Positions 25,339 through 37,992 of a stretch of DNA of 64,000 nucleotides are shown here, piece by piece. A program made the translations under genes and the position numbers. Every line of letters starts with the position of its first letter. The first letter of the stretch is position 1. The DNA comes from Ustilaginoidea virens (taxonomy: Eukaryota; Ascomycota; Sordariomycetes; Hypocreales; Clavicipitaceae): positions 2,976,001 to 3,040,000 of the forward strand of contig NC_057321.1 in assembly GCF_000687475.1 (NCBI RefSeq), in the 5' to 3' direction. The notes beneath the pieces were generated by a model. That model did not search any database, was not told the DNA's origin, and was given only the letters and a program-made list of their open reading frames with translations.

Positions 25339-26105
25339 AATAATAAGCTTAAAGCTAGGGGGGGAAATATATAACTATCCTAAAGAAGGTATAGACTATA
25401 GCAGCCGCAATAGTATTTCTAGCTAAAAACCTCCTCTGCGCCTAATACTTCTAAAGCCTCTAGCAAATACTTAAGATAAACCTAATAGGATTATAGGAGG
25501 GTCCTAGGCAATAGGCATATTCCTATCTACTAATCCTCTAGACGATATAGCGATAAATCTAATATAATAGCAAATAGGGGGGGGACCTAAATACCTATTA
25601 GTACCAGACGATTCACTATATAGACCCGATATAAACGATCTAAGAACTTTCGATAGCGCAACTCTATTAGTAGGGATAATTCTCACGATAGTAATAATAC
25701 TATAGACTTACTACTAGGAATAATAGCCTCGGTAATAATAGGCATAAGGATAGAGAAAGAGAGAAAGAAATATAAAAGAAAAGTAAATAAAGAAAAAAGC
25801 CTTAATGCAGACAGATTTCTAACCGACAGCTAGCGATAAAAATTTTTCTACTCCGTAATAGCTATAATACGATTCCTTTTAGCTAATAGTACTATAACCG
25901 GCTTCGATAGGATTCCCTTATATCTGTCTAAAGTATACTAACTCTAGCCCCTATTATATTCATATCGATCACATATCAATATATTTACGCGCCCGATTAT
26001 CCTATATATCTAATTAAGGTTATTTTCGAGGGCTATAAGAGGTTTTAATTAGGGGGCGATATACGCAGGGGATAATATTAGATAGTTATTCTTCTGCCTC
26101 CGAAG
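25339..26105. other. Unassigned RIP-degraded DNA, probably the 3' internal end of a Gypsy element
   Basis: AT-rich and full of stops. It ends in a purine run (AAAAGAGGGGGG, 26107-26118) directly before LTR G, as the internal 3' end of a plus-strand Gypsy element would. It shows no similarity that I can see to the chromodomain end of D or E, so the C-terminus of G differs or is too decayed. A 60-codon frame at 25504-25686 (minus) has no recognisable motif. Confidence 0.5.
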
Positions 26106-26120
26106 CAAAAGAGGGGGGTA

Positions 26121-26364
26121 TATCACGGGCTCAGGCTACGCCCGCGCCATAATATGGCTAGGACTTAGGCTGCGCCCGCGTCTAGCCTAAGAAGGGCAAT
26201 AGATAGAGTCACAGGACTATACTAGGACTCCAATACGTATTATAATCGGGATATAAATAGACTAGATAGAAGGTTCCTACTTGGATCCTTTTCCTTCCTT
26301 TTTAGTCTATTTAATATATATTATTGACGCCTATTCGCAGCCGCCCTAGGGCCAGTCCTTCATA
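26121..26364 (+). repeat. Gypsy LTR G, 3' LTR or solo LTR
   Basis: 244 bp starting TATCACGGGC (TGTCACGGGC before RIP) and ending GGCCAGTCCTTCATA. It is the same LTR type as F, in opposite orientation, and is preceded by a polypurine tract. Its right end abuts the truncated Gypsy E. No partner 5' LTR in the same orientation was found. Confidence 0.8.
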
Positions 26365-28559
26365 GCCTATTATCTTATAGAAAGCTTAAGACTATAATAG
26401 ATATAAAGAGCCGATTAGGGGAGTATTATACTATTACCCCCTCAATTACTTATATTATCCGTATTAATATTAATATCGATAGATAGCTATTAACTATAAT
26501 ACTTTATATTATCCTAGGCCTTACCTATAATATTATCTTAGGGCTGCTTTAGATAGGATACTACAATATCGAATTATAAGTAAAGTAGTACCGACTAAAG
26601 ATTAAGGCTATTAATAGCCTATTTATAAAGGAATTAACTATTTAACCCTTTAAACCTATTACGATTTATATTTTTAAATTAGTCTTTTATAGTATAATAC
26701 GATAAGTAATATACTCTTGAGACGATTTAACCTTTTTCTTCTATATAAGCCTATAGGAGCTTACCTATATCCTTTATATTATGCTCCTGCCTTATTAGAA
26801 TTTAGTCCCCTCCTCGACCTAGCTATAGACCCTACTATTTAAGCTATAGGATTTTACCGACCTTTTTAATAAAGAAAAGGCTTCCGGCCTCCTATTATAT
26901 TAAGGCATACTTAACTATTATATTAAGCTTAAACCGACTTTAGATAGGGGTCTCCCCGATCTCCCATAGGGACCGCTATATAATATACTATAGGACTAAT
27001 TACTTAAGGTTTAGAAATAGGTAACTAACCTTATAGATAAAGGTTAGATCTATATAAGCTTCTTATCGGTTATAATGTCTATCCTACTTATAAAGAAGGC
27101 AAATAGGGGATAGCATTTTTATATAGATTACCAGGCCTTAAATAAGGTTACTATATAGGACCGGTACCCCCTTCCTTTAATTAAGGAGAAGCTATAATCC
27201 CTATTATAAGCGAAGTAGTTTATAAAGGTAGATATTTAAGCTGTATTCTAATCTATATCGCTAATAGCGATAAGCATCTTACTGCATTCTAAATATACTT
27301 TAGCCTCTTTGAGTAGTTAATAACCCTTTTTAGCCTAACTAAAGCCCCTATAATATTTTAATACTATATAAATAGGGCCTTAGGGAATATATTAAAAGAC
27401 TTTACTATAGCCTATTTAGATAATATCTTAGTCTATACTAAGGGCTTATAGAAAAAGTATATAGATTATATAAAGAAGGTCTTTAGGCAGCTATAAGATG
27501 CTAGCCTAAATCTAGATTTAAATAAATATAAGTTCGCTATAAAAGAGGTATATTACCTAGGCTATATTGTAATAGTAGGAAAAGAGATCTACTTAGACCC
27601 CGAAAATATTAAAGTAATTTAAAAGTAAGAAGCCCTTATAAAGTTATAGGGCATTTAAAGCTTTCTAGGGTTTATAAACTTCTACTGTAACTTTATTTTA
27701 GACTTCTTTTATTTAGCTAAGCTATTAATCCGATTGATTTAAAAGGGTATTCCCTTCTAATAGCTAAAAGAAAAAGAAATAGCCTTTTAGGCGTTTAAGC
27801 AGTATTTTATTTTATACTTAATCTTTACTTCATAGGACCCTAAGAAGGAGATAATCCTTAAGGTGGATAGCTTTAATATAGCTATTAATAGCTGCCTCTC
27901 TTAGATTAGGGAGGATAAGATGCTTTACCTAATCGTATACTATTTAGTATAGCTTACTAAAGCTAAATAGAATTATACTATCTACAATAAGGAGCTGCTT
28001 ACTATTATCTTATGCCTTAAGGTATAGTCTGCCGAATTCCGCTTTATTACCGCTCTTATAGACTATAAGAACCTTAAGTACTTTGCCTAACTAAAGGAGA
28101 TATCGGAATGCTAGGCGTAATAAGCTGAGATATTAGCCCTTTTTAATTTCTACCTTTAGTACTGGCCCGGCTTATAGGCCTAACATCTTAATATACTCTC
28201 GCAATAGGAATAAAAGGCAGATAGTATAGCACTAAAGTTTAGCTAAATCCTTCGATTACTATTTATCTCCACTATAAAGGCAGACCTAATAAAAGATATA
28301 CTAATAGCAGCTTTATCGATTAGAGTCTTTTTGCCTAATAGCCCCTAAATCTTTACCGATATATACCTATAAGCGCTTTAGGATTAGGCTATAGCCGAGG
28401 ATAAACTATATTAGGTCTAGTAAAAGGCTATAGCAAATAGAGAATAATAATTCCCTATAGAGGCAAAGACTAAAGAGTAGATTGCGGATTATACCCTAAA
28501 CGCCTATAGGGCGCTACTCTATTAGGGCTAGATTTAGCTCCCTTTGTTCGAGCCGCTAA
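26365..28559 (+). pseudogene. Gypsy E protease, reverse transcriptase and RNase H remnant
   Basis: Aligns with D from late protease. Reverse transcriptase (about 27000-27620) includes AYLDNILVYTKGL and KFAIKEVYYLGYIVIVGKEIYLDPENIK. RNase H lies around 27850-28170 with KMLYLIVYY. It stops at the TSD TAACT, where Copia C was inserted. Confidence 0.85.
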
Positions 28560-28564
28560 TAACT

Positions 28565-29302
28565 TGTTGAAATCAGCGCCTTTTTAGCTGTATTTTGGTA
28601 CTGGTCTCGCTACCGTACGACGTCTCTACGTTGAGATATCGCGGTGGCTATACCAGGCGCTACGGTGGGGCACAGCGCCCCACAACGCCGATTACAGTGG
28701 GCCACAGCGCCGGTTACGGCACCGGCACAGCGCCCCACAACCGGCCACAGCGGCCGGTCACAGTGGGCCACAGGGCCCACAACAGGCGGCGCATTTCTAC
28801 GGGATTACCAAATGGGCAAACCTTGCTAATACCAGCACTTTCGGCCTTCTACATACAGTCACCCGCTACACCAGTCATTTACGGCAGACCGATATAGGGC
28901 TTCCGGCCCATACGGCAGGCTGTTATAGGGCATCCGGCACACCACTACAAGCCACTGGGCTTGGTTGGGTAGGCATTGGGTAGGCACTGGGTAGGATATT
29001 GGGCACAGACTGGGCACGGTTGGGCAGACCGACTTTTCGTCGGGTTTTTCGCTATTTTTGCGGTTTTTCATTATTTTCAACCACTTCTTCAAGATGGTAG
29101 AAATATACCCAAAATTCCCTCTTTCTAGCTAGAATAGTCACTAATAATTAGAATCAGATTTCCCTAATATCTTTACTCTGGTCAACCTCTTATACGCTTT
29201 AAATCTTTAACCAGCTCTTTATTTTATTCTGCAACGCCTTATACACCACTATCGGTACTTAGTATATTTTCCAACAGTATTCTGAGTCACCATTTTGCAA
29301 CA
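28565..29302 (+). repeat. 5' LTR of Copia C
   Basis: 738 bp, TGTTGAAATC to TTTTGCAACA. A GC-rich block at about 28,660-28,790 holds repeated GGGCCACAG / GCGCCCCACAA words, unusual in this AT-rich setting. Confidence 0.95.
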
Positions 29303-29316
29303 GGTTATGAGCCCGG
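29303..29316 (+). promoter_or_regulatory. Primer-binding site of Copia C, half-tRNA(iMet) type
   Basis: GGTTATGAGCCCGG immediately follows the 5' LTR and is a perfect complement to the anticodon arm of initiator tRNA-Met (CCGGGCTCATAACC). Confidence 0.8.
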
Positions 29317-29581
29317 TGTCTTAAGGCTTCCAGCTTAAGACTTTTTTACGCTAACTTAGGATTTTAATGCATTTGGCAGCTAACCTTCCAGAAATCTACT
29401 AATAAGGGACTGATCATCCCAGATTTAGGAACCTAGCTACCACACCAAGCTGCAACACATCCTTGCAATAGGATTTTCTAAGGTTATTCCTTAATGCAGC
29501 TTTCTTCTAGTTTTATCTAGATTTTCAGTCTTAATTTTCTTCGCATTTTTAAGACTTTCCGGCACCTTTTCTCTTCCTATA

Positions 29582-32500
29582 ATGGCCAGTCAGAACATTC
29601 CTACCGCCGATAACCTAAGCTATACGGCAGAGGTAGAAGAATCTGATAATGACTAGGAAATTGCCTAGCTTAGGGAAGACTAATAGGAAATAAGAAAAGA
29701 ATTCAGTTATAAATTTAATCGAATGAACTCTAAAATCGATTTTTTGGCTGATAAAGTAGGCACCTTAGTAGATAGACTAATTAAGCCTACTACTAGCCTA
29801 CCATCCTAAGATATGATGGATGTGGATACCTTCTAAACCCCTATAGGTAAAAGAAATAATCCACTATTACTACCTAAAGCCTAGTAGCAACCCCTGCCAG
29901 TTCCATCCAGCATTAGCAGCCAAGTTAGCGCTATAGCTATCAAAGAACTAGCCAAAACAGCCAACAGATTCTAGGAATCCTAAAAGCTAAAGGGGGCATC
30001 TAACTTCGACTAATGGAAATAGGCCCTTATGATTCAACTTAGGGCACTTAATATCGCCAAATTTATTGAAGATCCTTCTATTGCTAGTAAATTTAACGAT
30101 TTAGAGCAAGCACTTTTACTATTACTTATTAAGAATAGTTGCATAGAAGGACCAGCTGCCGCTATTAACTGGTGTACTAACCTAGAGTCAGCCTTTATAT
30201 TACTCACCAAATAGTATTCTCACTCATCAGATGTATAGCGGACCCACCTATACCCTGCCTTCCATTAACTAAATTTTACAGGCTATAAGCGTACCTTAGA
30301 ATCTTTCAACGCCTCCTTTAATAGCTACCTATCCAGGCTATAAATTTTAAGCTCTTACATACAACCTTTCGACCAAATCAGCTAGTATTTACATACTATA
30401 GAAGGGGTCTTTTTTCAGTAGGTAGAACGGCACCGTATAATGATGAGAATCGCCTATACTTAGGGAAATACATCAAATATTAACCTGCAATTTTATATAG
30501 TTGATTTACTAGAAGAACAACGCATTAAAGGATTATTAGTAGTAAGGGCTATTACCCACCTCGCAAAGGTTAAGGGTGCCGCTACTAATACTAATAACAG
30601 TAGCAAGCCAGCTAGTAATAATACTAGCAAGGGTGGTAAAAACACTACTACTAACGCCAACAAAAAGAAATAGGGGTCTTCTACCCAATAAGGGTCTTCT
30701 TCAGCCATATAAGATAAGCCGGAAAATAAGAAGAAGAAAAAAAAGAAAGATTTAGCTAATAAAGCAAATACCCTATAAAAGACCGACGAAAAGGAAAAGA
30801 CTATTAATTCCTTTATATTAGGAAATTATAACACTCTAAGTCTTACACCTAGTAAGACAGCCTATTCTTCCTTCTAGGACCGCAAATATATACAATTTTT
30901 AGCTACCAGCTATAGTACACAATCCGGTGGGAAAACGCCAACAGATTCCTTACTCTATAATACTGGTTCTACGGTATATATTATCAACGATAAAAAGCAC
31001 TTCACCTACTTCCAATACTATACCGGAAATAGACTAGTCATTAGCACAGGTAGTGGCCCAATTAAGCCCAGTGGGTGGGGCATAACGCGTTTTACCGTGC
31101 TATAGGGCACTAACCCACCTTAGTAGGGCACCTTAGAGCTAACCAACGCCCTTTTCATACCAGCTTTTGATATTAATATCTTTAGCGGCATTAAATACTA
31201 TCTGAATCGTAGCAGTATTCAAGGCTAAAGCCTAGTTAATAGCAACAATAAGTGCATTAGGCTTCTTAATTTTAAGAAGTATAGCTTCTTTTTATAATAA
31301 AAAGGGGTCGATTCACCGTTTTTATACTATACCAGCCAAAATCACCCGGCTTTATATAGTATCTCGGTCGAATTACCTACCCCAGCTAACCTAGAAGAAT
31401 ATAAGGAATATCCCCTACTAAAGGATTTACCTACCCTACTAGCTGACTTAGACCTTCTACTTCCACCAGCTAATTCGCAAGCTAACCCACTAGCTAACTT
31501 ACCAGCTGACCCACCAGCTAGTCCTGGTTTTTCGGTGGTACCAATAGAGGCTGCTATTCCCAATACAGCCCAACCACCACAGAGGGCCCCGGTCGCCCTT
31601 AACCCAGCCCCAGTCATAATACCAGCTGCTAATATAGAATATCAAAAGCTGCTATTATTAGCCGGACTTTAGTATATCCGGCTTAGGCACATCGGAATCC
31701 AACTTTTAAAGAAAACCTATGCATCAACCATAGGGTTACCTGATCTCAGTAAGGTAAAGGATTCTGATTTTAACTGCATCGCCTATAAAAGGGCAAAGTC
31801 AGTTCGGCGTTTTACATTAGGGGCTATACCAGACCCTATGTATTGTTTGGATATCATAGAGGGTAATATCTTCCAAATTAACCCTCTACCATACAACAAA
31901 CGCCCTATTTGCCTCATCTTAGTTAACCGGAAATTACGCTTCCATTAGGTACATTTACTACCTAATAAGGAGGGACCCACGGTATTCCCAGTATTATAGG
32001 GGTTCTTCCAAGGTCTTCAGAATCGCTACGGCAAATCAGCTATTGAATTCCACTATAATAGTGGTAAAGAAATCAACGACGTTATTACAGCCTAGCTAGC
32101 TCTTAAGGGCATAGATTTTTTAACCTCTTCCCCTTATATTTATAAGCAAAATGGGTTAGCAGAACGCTTTATACGGGTTATCGTTAACCGACTTAGAGCT
32201 ACTATACTTTAGTCTCGGTTACCTTCTTACCTTTAGTCTACAATAATTCTTAGTATTACTACCTTAGTAAATCTAATAGCAGTCTCAAACCATTCCTTAT
32301 TACCTTTCGAGGAATTAAAGAAGGACTTTCTAGAAATTACGCATTACTACCTACCCGACCTTACTAGCTTTAGGGCTATTAGTGCGGCTATAGAGGTGTT
32401 AATCCCTCCAGAAAAACGGGTCATCAGCCATAAGCTAGCCCCCTAGACCGAGTTAGGTAGGTTACTAGCTATGCTAGGTAACGGCACCTACCTCGTCTAT

Positions 32501-35311
32501 ATCCCATATCGCCGGGTCGTCACTAAGACCTCTTTTATTACTTTCACCTACTAAAATAAAGGTATAGGCCCTATTTCAAGTGGCCTAGAGGGCACTTTTG
32601 ATTTCTAACCGCCTTTTAATTTAGAGGGGGTAAATATCGACTAAATTGCTTTAGAAGAGCCTATTTAAAAGTCGCCTCGCCTAAATATGCCTATTTCGTC
32701 TAAGACCGACAGTATAGGCCTAATCGAAGGCATAGGCCTACCACAAGCTACAGATCCAATACAGCCCACGGGCCCACCATAAATAGGCCTAATACAGCAT
32801 ACGGATCCACTACAACCAGTAGGCCTACCAATTGGCCTACTATAGCACTCTACAACATTTCCTAGCAATTCGCCGTCTTTTAATTCCAAATCGCTTCAGC
32901 CTAACTCAGCTTTTCAGCTTAGGCAAGACGGTCCTTTTTCACCGGCTAAGGAAAATACGCCTTTTTCCCATACAAAAAGGCTGCAAATGCTAGGAAATAT
33001 AGAAAGCTCTCGTCACCAGGAATCTCAACCATAGAGATTTTCCGAATCCATCACAAAAGTGGGCATACCCCGCACATATGAAAATTCTGACTCGCCCTAT
33101 ATAGCAAATTTTCAATGGTCCGAATCTTAAAGGCCTATACACACTGATTTTCTGCGACTTTCCGACATAACAGATTCTACCTTTTCGCCCGGCTTCCTAG
33201 TAAATACAGCATTTCGCCATAGTAAAACGCTGCCTATACTAAAATATCTGAAATTCGAGAGTCTAAATATCGCCTCAAATGAGAGACTGTAGGAGAAAAT
33301 ATTTCGAATATCAGAAAAGTTGCCTATTCAGCCATACCAGGTTAGGGCTACTAGGGGTAGAATTCAAGGAAGAATACAGCCACAGATACAAAATATATAA
33401 GGTATCCTAGGTTATAGATACTATAGGTCACTTTTGGACCTACAGACTGACTAACAGTCTGACCAACAGTCTGACCCACAGACTGACTAATAGGGTGCTT
33501 TCCTACCCACCCAGCCGAAAAACGACCAGATTTTCGGATACCCAAGCAGCCCCCTAGAGGCTCCCACACAGGATTTCCCCCCTTCCTATGCTTTTTACCA
33601 GCAAATATACGATATTTACTATGCAGCAAAGATTAAGGCTATAAAACGGGCCCTAGAAGGTATGCATAATAGCTAGAAGGAAGTCTTATACAGCCCACAA
33701 AAAGATAGCTAGGTTAAGGCCTTATTTTCGGAATTTAAGCAATTAATCGACTTAAATATCTTCCAATTTATACCAAAGGCTAGTATTCCTACTAGTAGGA
33801 AGATATTGCGCAACCGGCCTATTTTTCATATAAAGAAAGATGCGAATAATAACCCGGTTAAATATAAGGCACGATTAGTTATCAAAGGCTTTATGCAGGT
33901 ATCTGGGCAAGACTTTACGGAGACCTATGCCTCTACTTCGATCCCACCAATATAGAGGATTATCCTTACTCTTGCTGCTGCAAACAACTGGGAAATAGAG
34001 CAGATCGACTTTATTAGTGCCTTTCTAAATAGTGAACTACTAGAGACGATTTATATGGAGATTCCAGCTAGTTTTCTAGAATTTGCAGAAAGCCTACTCT
34101 TACCTAATCCAGCCTTATAGTCTGACCAGCAGTATCGTCGACTTCTAGCCTTGCTTACTAAGGTTGGATATAACCCCTCTGCATCATAGGTCATACTATT
34201 AAAGAAAGCCTTATATGGGCTAAAACAAGGCCCTCGCGAGTGGTAGTTACGGTTAAAAGACCTTCTAATACAAGAGGGTTTTAAGCCGTTACTTTCTAAT
34301 GCTGCCGTCTTCTATAATAAAAGAATACATACCTTTATTGTGACCTATATAGATGACTGCTTGATTATTGGTCCGGATCTTAGCTATATTGACTAGCTTA
34401 AGACTAAGTTCTATAAGGTTTATACTATAGAAGACCGAGGACCTGCCTCCTTCTTTCTTAAAGTGCAGATTATTAGGGATAGAGAAAAGGGCCTATTATA
34501 GCTGCACTAATCGCAATTTATTGCGGAAGTCTTTGAGAAATTCAACCTTAAGGACGCACGACCGCATCTAATCCCGCTATAGCCCGGTATACTTACTAAG
34601 GCTGAAGATACGCCGCTAGATGCTAGTAATCAATACTTATTCCAGCAGCTAGTAGGGATATCGATATAGTTGATGATGATATTAAGACCTGACCTTGCCT
34701 TTCTAACGCAATACCTATCACGATATATGCAACAGGCTTCCACTACACAGCTTAATACTGCTAAGGGCGCTTTTCGCTACTTAGCTAGTACGGCAAATAC
34801 AGCCATTTGTTACCGTTACCGAGCCGCTAAAGCTACCGTAGTATTAGCTGCATTTTCTAACAGCGATTTTGCTAGGTGCCGGCTGACTTCGAAGTCCACC
34901 AGTGGTTATCTTACTACCTTAAATGGTAGACCTATTAGCTGGAGGTCAAAACGGTCTTCGACTGTGGTTTTATTAATGCTTAAAGCCGAGTCTAATGTAA
35001 TACTTAAGGCGCTTCGCGAAGTGGAGTGGATATCTAATTTATTTAAAGAAATCCAGATCGATATTTAATGTCCGATACCACTATACTGCGATAACTAAGG
35101 GTCTATTTCTAATACAAATAACCCAAATCAGCATGCCCGCACTAAGCATACCTTGCTTAAATTCCGGTATATACGTGAGAAGGCCCACGGTGGCCTAGTA
35201 AAAATATCTTATTTACCCACGACAGATATGCCTGCGGATAGACTTACCAAACCACTTCCAAGCCCGAAATTCCCCATATTTCGGCAGCTATTAGGGCTGC
35301 AATCCCTATAG
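29582..35311 (+). pseudogene. Copia C gag-pol remnant
   Basis: The ATG at 29582 starts gag (MASQNIPTADNLSYTAEVEE). The best preserved gag piece is 30029-30214. Protease near 30950-31000 reads SLLYNTGSTVYIINDKKHF, with N for the catalytic D. Pre-integrase and integrase cover about 31200-32560 (CLDIIEGNIFQINPLPYNKR and YIYKQNGLAERFIRVIVNRL). After a variable linker, reverse transcriptase (about 33820-34500) shows KARLVIKGFMQVSGQDFTET, LYGLKQGPREW and VTYIDDCLIIG (YIDD near 34346). RNase H spans 34670-35250 (ARCRLTSKSTSGYLTTLNG; CDNxGSISNTNNPNQHARTK). It ends LTKPLPSPKF and a TAG at 35309-35311. Internal TAG stops inactivate it. Confidence 0.92.
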
Positions 35312-35398
35312 CATTATCATCTTTTTTTTCTGATTTTTTACAGGGTTTCTTTCTTTTATTCTAACGCTGGGATTAGCCATATTGCTAATCAGAGGGGG

Positions 35399-36136
35399 TG
35401 TTGAAATCAGCGCCTTTTTAGCTGTATTTTGGTACTGGTCTCGCTACCGTACGACGTCTCTACGTTGAGATATCGCGGTGGCTATACCAGGCGCTACGGT
35501 AGGGCACAGCGCCCCATAACGCCGATTACAGTGGGCCACAGCGCCGGTTACGGCACCGGCATAGCGCCCCACAGCCGGGCACAGCGGCCGGTCATAGTGG
35601 GCCATAGGGCCCACAACAGGCGGCGCATTTCTACGGGATTACCAAATGGGCAAACCTTGCTAATACCAGCACTTTCGGCCTTCTATATACAGTCACCCGC
35701 TACACCGGTCATTTACGGCAGACCGATATAGGGCTTCCGGCCCGTACGGCAGGCTGTTATAGGGCATCCGGCACACCGCTACAAGCCACTGGGCTTGGTT
35801 GGGTAGGCATTGGGTAGGCACTGGGTAGGATATTGGGCACAGACTGGGCACGGTTGGGCAGACCGACTTTTCGTCGGGTTTTTCGCTATTTTTGCGGTTT
35901 TTCATTATTTTCAACCACTTCTTCAAGATGGTAGAAATATGCCCAAAATTCCCTCTTTCTAGCTAGAATAGTTACCAACAATTAGAATCAGATTTCCCTG
36001 ACATCTTTGCTCTGGTCAACCTCTTATGCGCTTTAAATCTTTAACCAGCTCTTTGTTTTATTCTGCAACGCCTTGTACGCCACTGTCGGTACTTAGTATA
36101 CTTTCCAACAGTGTTCTGAGTCACCATTTTGCAACA
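35399..36136 (+). repeat. 3' LTR of Copia C
   Basis: 738 bp, the partner of 28565-29302; TSD TAACT follows. Confidence 0.95.
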
Positions 36137-36141
36137 TAACT

Positions 36142-37170
36142 ATAGTAATTTAATAATATTATAACTCCCTTACTGCGGGGCACTTAAGGAAGAATATAAC
36201 CTTCTAATTGCTTTGATAGGACTATTATTTTAATAATATATTGTCTAAGGTGGCTTAGTTTATTTAGAATTGCTAATGCTATAGGGCGCATAAGAGCTAT
36301 TAATTGCGATAAGGCCTATTCTAGCCCTTATTAATCCTTAATCGCTTTTAGTCTTAAATCTCGATAGATTTTATAATAGACCTTTTAGCCTATACCGATT
36401 CTAATTTATATTACCTAATAGTTATTACTAACTACTTATTAAAGTATATCTAACTTAAGGCGATATACTTAATGCGAGTAGAGGATTATATGGAATACTT
36501 TTTAGACTGCTAATAGTAGCACTATAAATTCCCCGCCTAGATTATTAGCGATAGGGGCTTAGATTAAATAGGCTACTTTTAGACTATACTATATAAGACT
36601 ATTAAGACCGAATAACTCCTCTCAATTATATACTACCTATAGACCGATAGCAGTATAAAGCGTATAAACTAGGAGGTTTAGGCTATCTTATACGTAAAGG
36701 TAGCATTTAATTAGTATAATTAGCCTTAATATCTCGTGATTTACTAGTATACTCTGAATAACTATACCTCTTTTATTACTAGATATAGCCTAAACTATCT
36801 CCTAAATAGCTTCGACTCTTCTATTATAGCCTCTCCCTTTAATATCTCGTTAAGCTTTATAACCCCTAAGGGGCGAATAGTATATTTCCTAGCGATAATA
36901 TAGGAAGGGGGAGAATTTGCCTAGGCCGCTATTATATTTACCTAATAATAGTAATAGGATATAACGAACTATTCCTAGCGCTTAATAGAGCGCTATTAAG
37001 TCGGGAATTGCATTTAGCTAAGCCTATAGAATATTAAGACTAACCGGCTTTATAAGAAACTCGATTAGGTATCTACATAGTATATAGTTATAGCGGTTTT
37101 ATCCCTACTTAATGTCTAACTCGATATCCCTAATAGTATCTATTTAGTTTTCTATATCGATTTTATAGAA
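36142..37170 (+). pseudogene. Gypsy E integrase remnant
   Basis: Resumes the E frame directly after Copia C and matches the D integrase (about 8980-10005). It ends at the TSD TAGGC of Copia B2. There are many stops; no catalytic set can be read with confidence. Confidence 0.82.
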
Positions 37171-37175
37171 TAGGC

Positions 37176-37522
37176 TGTCGGAATCGCTGTCGCAAGGTGC
37201 CCAATTGGGCACATTGCGACGGATGTGCCGCGCACACCCGTTGCGCACGATGTGGCTACTTTGGCTACTTTTGCCCCTTTGCCCCTGTGCCCCTGAGCCC
37301 GGTAGGGCACGCGGGCAGTCCGGCCCGACCGCGCCGATGCACGTGACTACGGCACGCACAAAAAGGCCATATTGTGTAATTACTCTTTTGCTTCCTTTCT
37401 TTCCTCTTAGTTAGTCAGTCATAATCAAAGAAGTAATCATACCTTTGACCGGTGACCTTACGGTACTTAATACCACGCGCGCGACCCTACGTATAACTGG
37501 GTACCCCGAGTTTATATTAATA
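37176..37522 (+). repeat. 5' LTR of Copia B2
   Basis: 347 bp, TGTCGGAATC to TATATTAATA (CAACA before RIP). The palindrome at 37189-37220 starts 13 bp from the terminus. Confidence 0.94.
37189..37220. repeat. 32-bp near-perfect palindrome in the Copia B LTR
   Basis: The core GTGCCCAATTGGGCAC (37197-37212) is a perfect 16-bp palindrome. It is extended by GTCGCAA on the left and TTGCGAC on the right with a single mismatched pair (G/A), so 15 of 16 pairs match. It is present in all four B LTRs (14692-14723, 21653-21684, 37189-37220, 44093-44124) with only one or two changes in each. Possible factor-binding site or RNA hairpin near the transcript ends; function unknown. Confidence 0.85.
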
Positions 37523-37642
37523 CTGATTAGTGGTGATAACCACCACTTATAGGATTATATCCCGCAAAGAATAGTGCATTATAGATCAGTAAGATTACTC
37601 TCGAAGAGACGATTTTTGTTGCAAATCGTGCTAATTAAGAAG

Positions 37643-37863
37643 GCAGATAACCTATTCTATTAAATGGTTACGCTACCAACTAATTGGAAGAATGATATGG
37701 ACCTCTTCCACCTTCGTCTATCACGAAGGAAGAAAATATACTGACTATCACGATCTTTAAAGATACCCTTAGTATATATAGGAGGCGGCTGACTTATTCC
37801 GTTGAATGGTCACCCTGCTAACTATAGGAAGCAATATAACCCATTCCATTAAACGGTTATTTT
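37643..37863 (+). repeat. Three TAACC...GGTTA hairpin units in the Copia B2 leader
   Basis: Units near 37648-37670, 37791-37824 and 37837-37859 share ATTCCATTAAA between TAACC and GGTTA arms; the middle one is RIP-altered. The B1 leader has the same three units (about 21020-21250, minus strand). They lie between the 5' LTR and gag, where retrotransposon packaging signals often lie. Confidence 0.65.
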
Positions 37864-37992
37864 GCTAACTAACCCCTTCTTTTCTTTCCTTTACTTTTAC
37901 CAGTAAAGGCCGATCTTGCACTCCTTGCAAGAGTAAATATTGCGCTCCTTGCAATATATCCCCCCCCCCTTTTAAACCCTCCTCTCAATACT

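Larger units (their letters stand above)
28565..36136 (+). mobile_element. Ty1/Copia retrotransposon C, inserted in Gypsy E
   Basis: Identical-length 738-bp LTRs (28565-29302 and 35399-36136) and the TSD TAACT (28560-28564 and 36137-36141) bound a 6.1-kb internal region with gag, protease, integrase, reverse transcriptase and RNase H in Copia order. The LTRs differ mostly by transitions. A primer site lies at 29303 and the polypurine tract AGAGGGGG at 35391-35398. The element is less RIP-damaged than its neighbours, with longer open stretches, so it is probably one of the younger insertions. It has many TAG stops and cannot be autonomous as it stands. Confidence 0.95.

Noticed and set aside
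28595..28897. 100-codon frame repeated at 35429-35731
   Set aside because: Entirely within the Copia C LTRs; LTR sequence, not coding.
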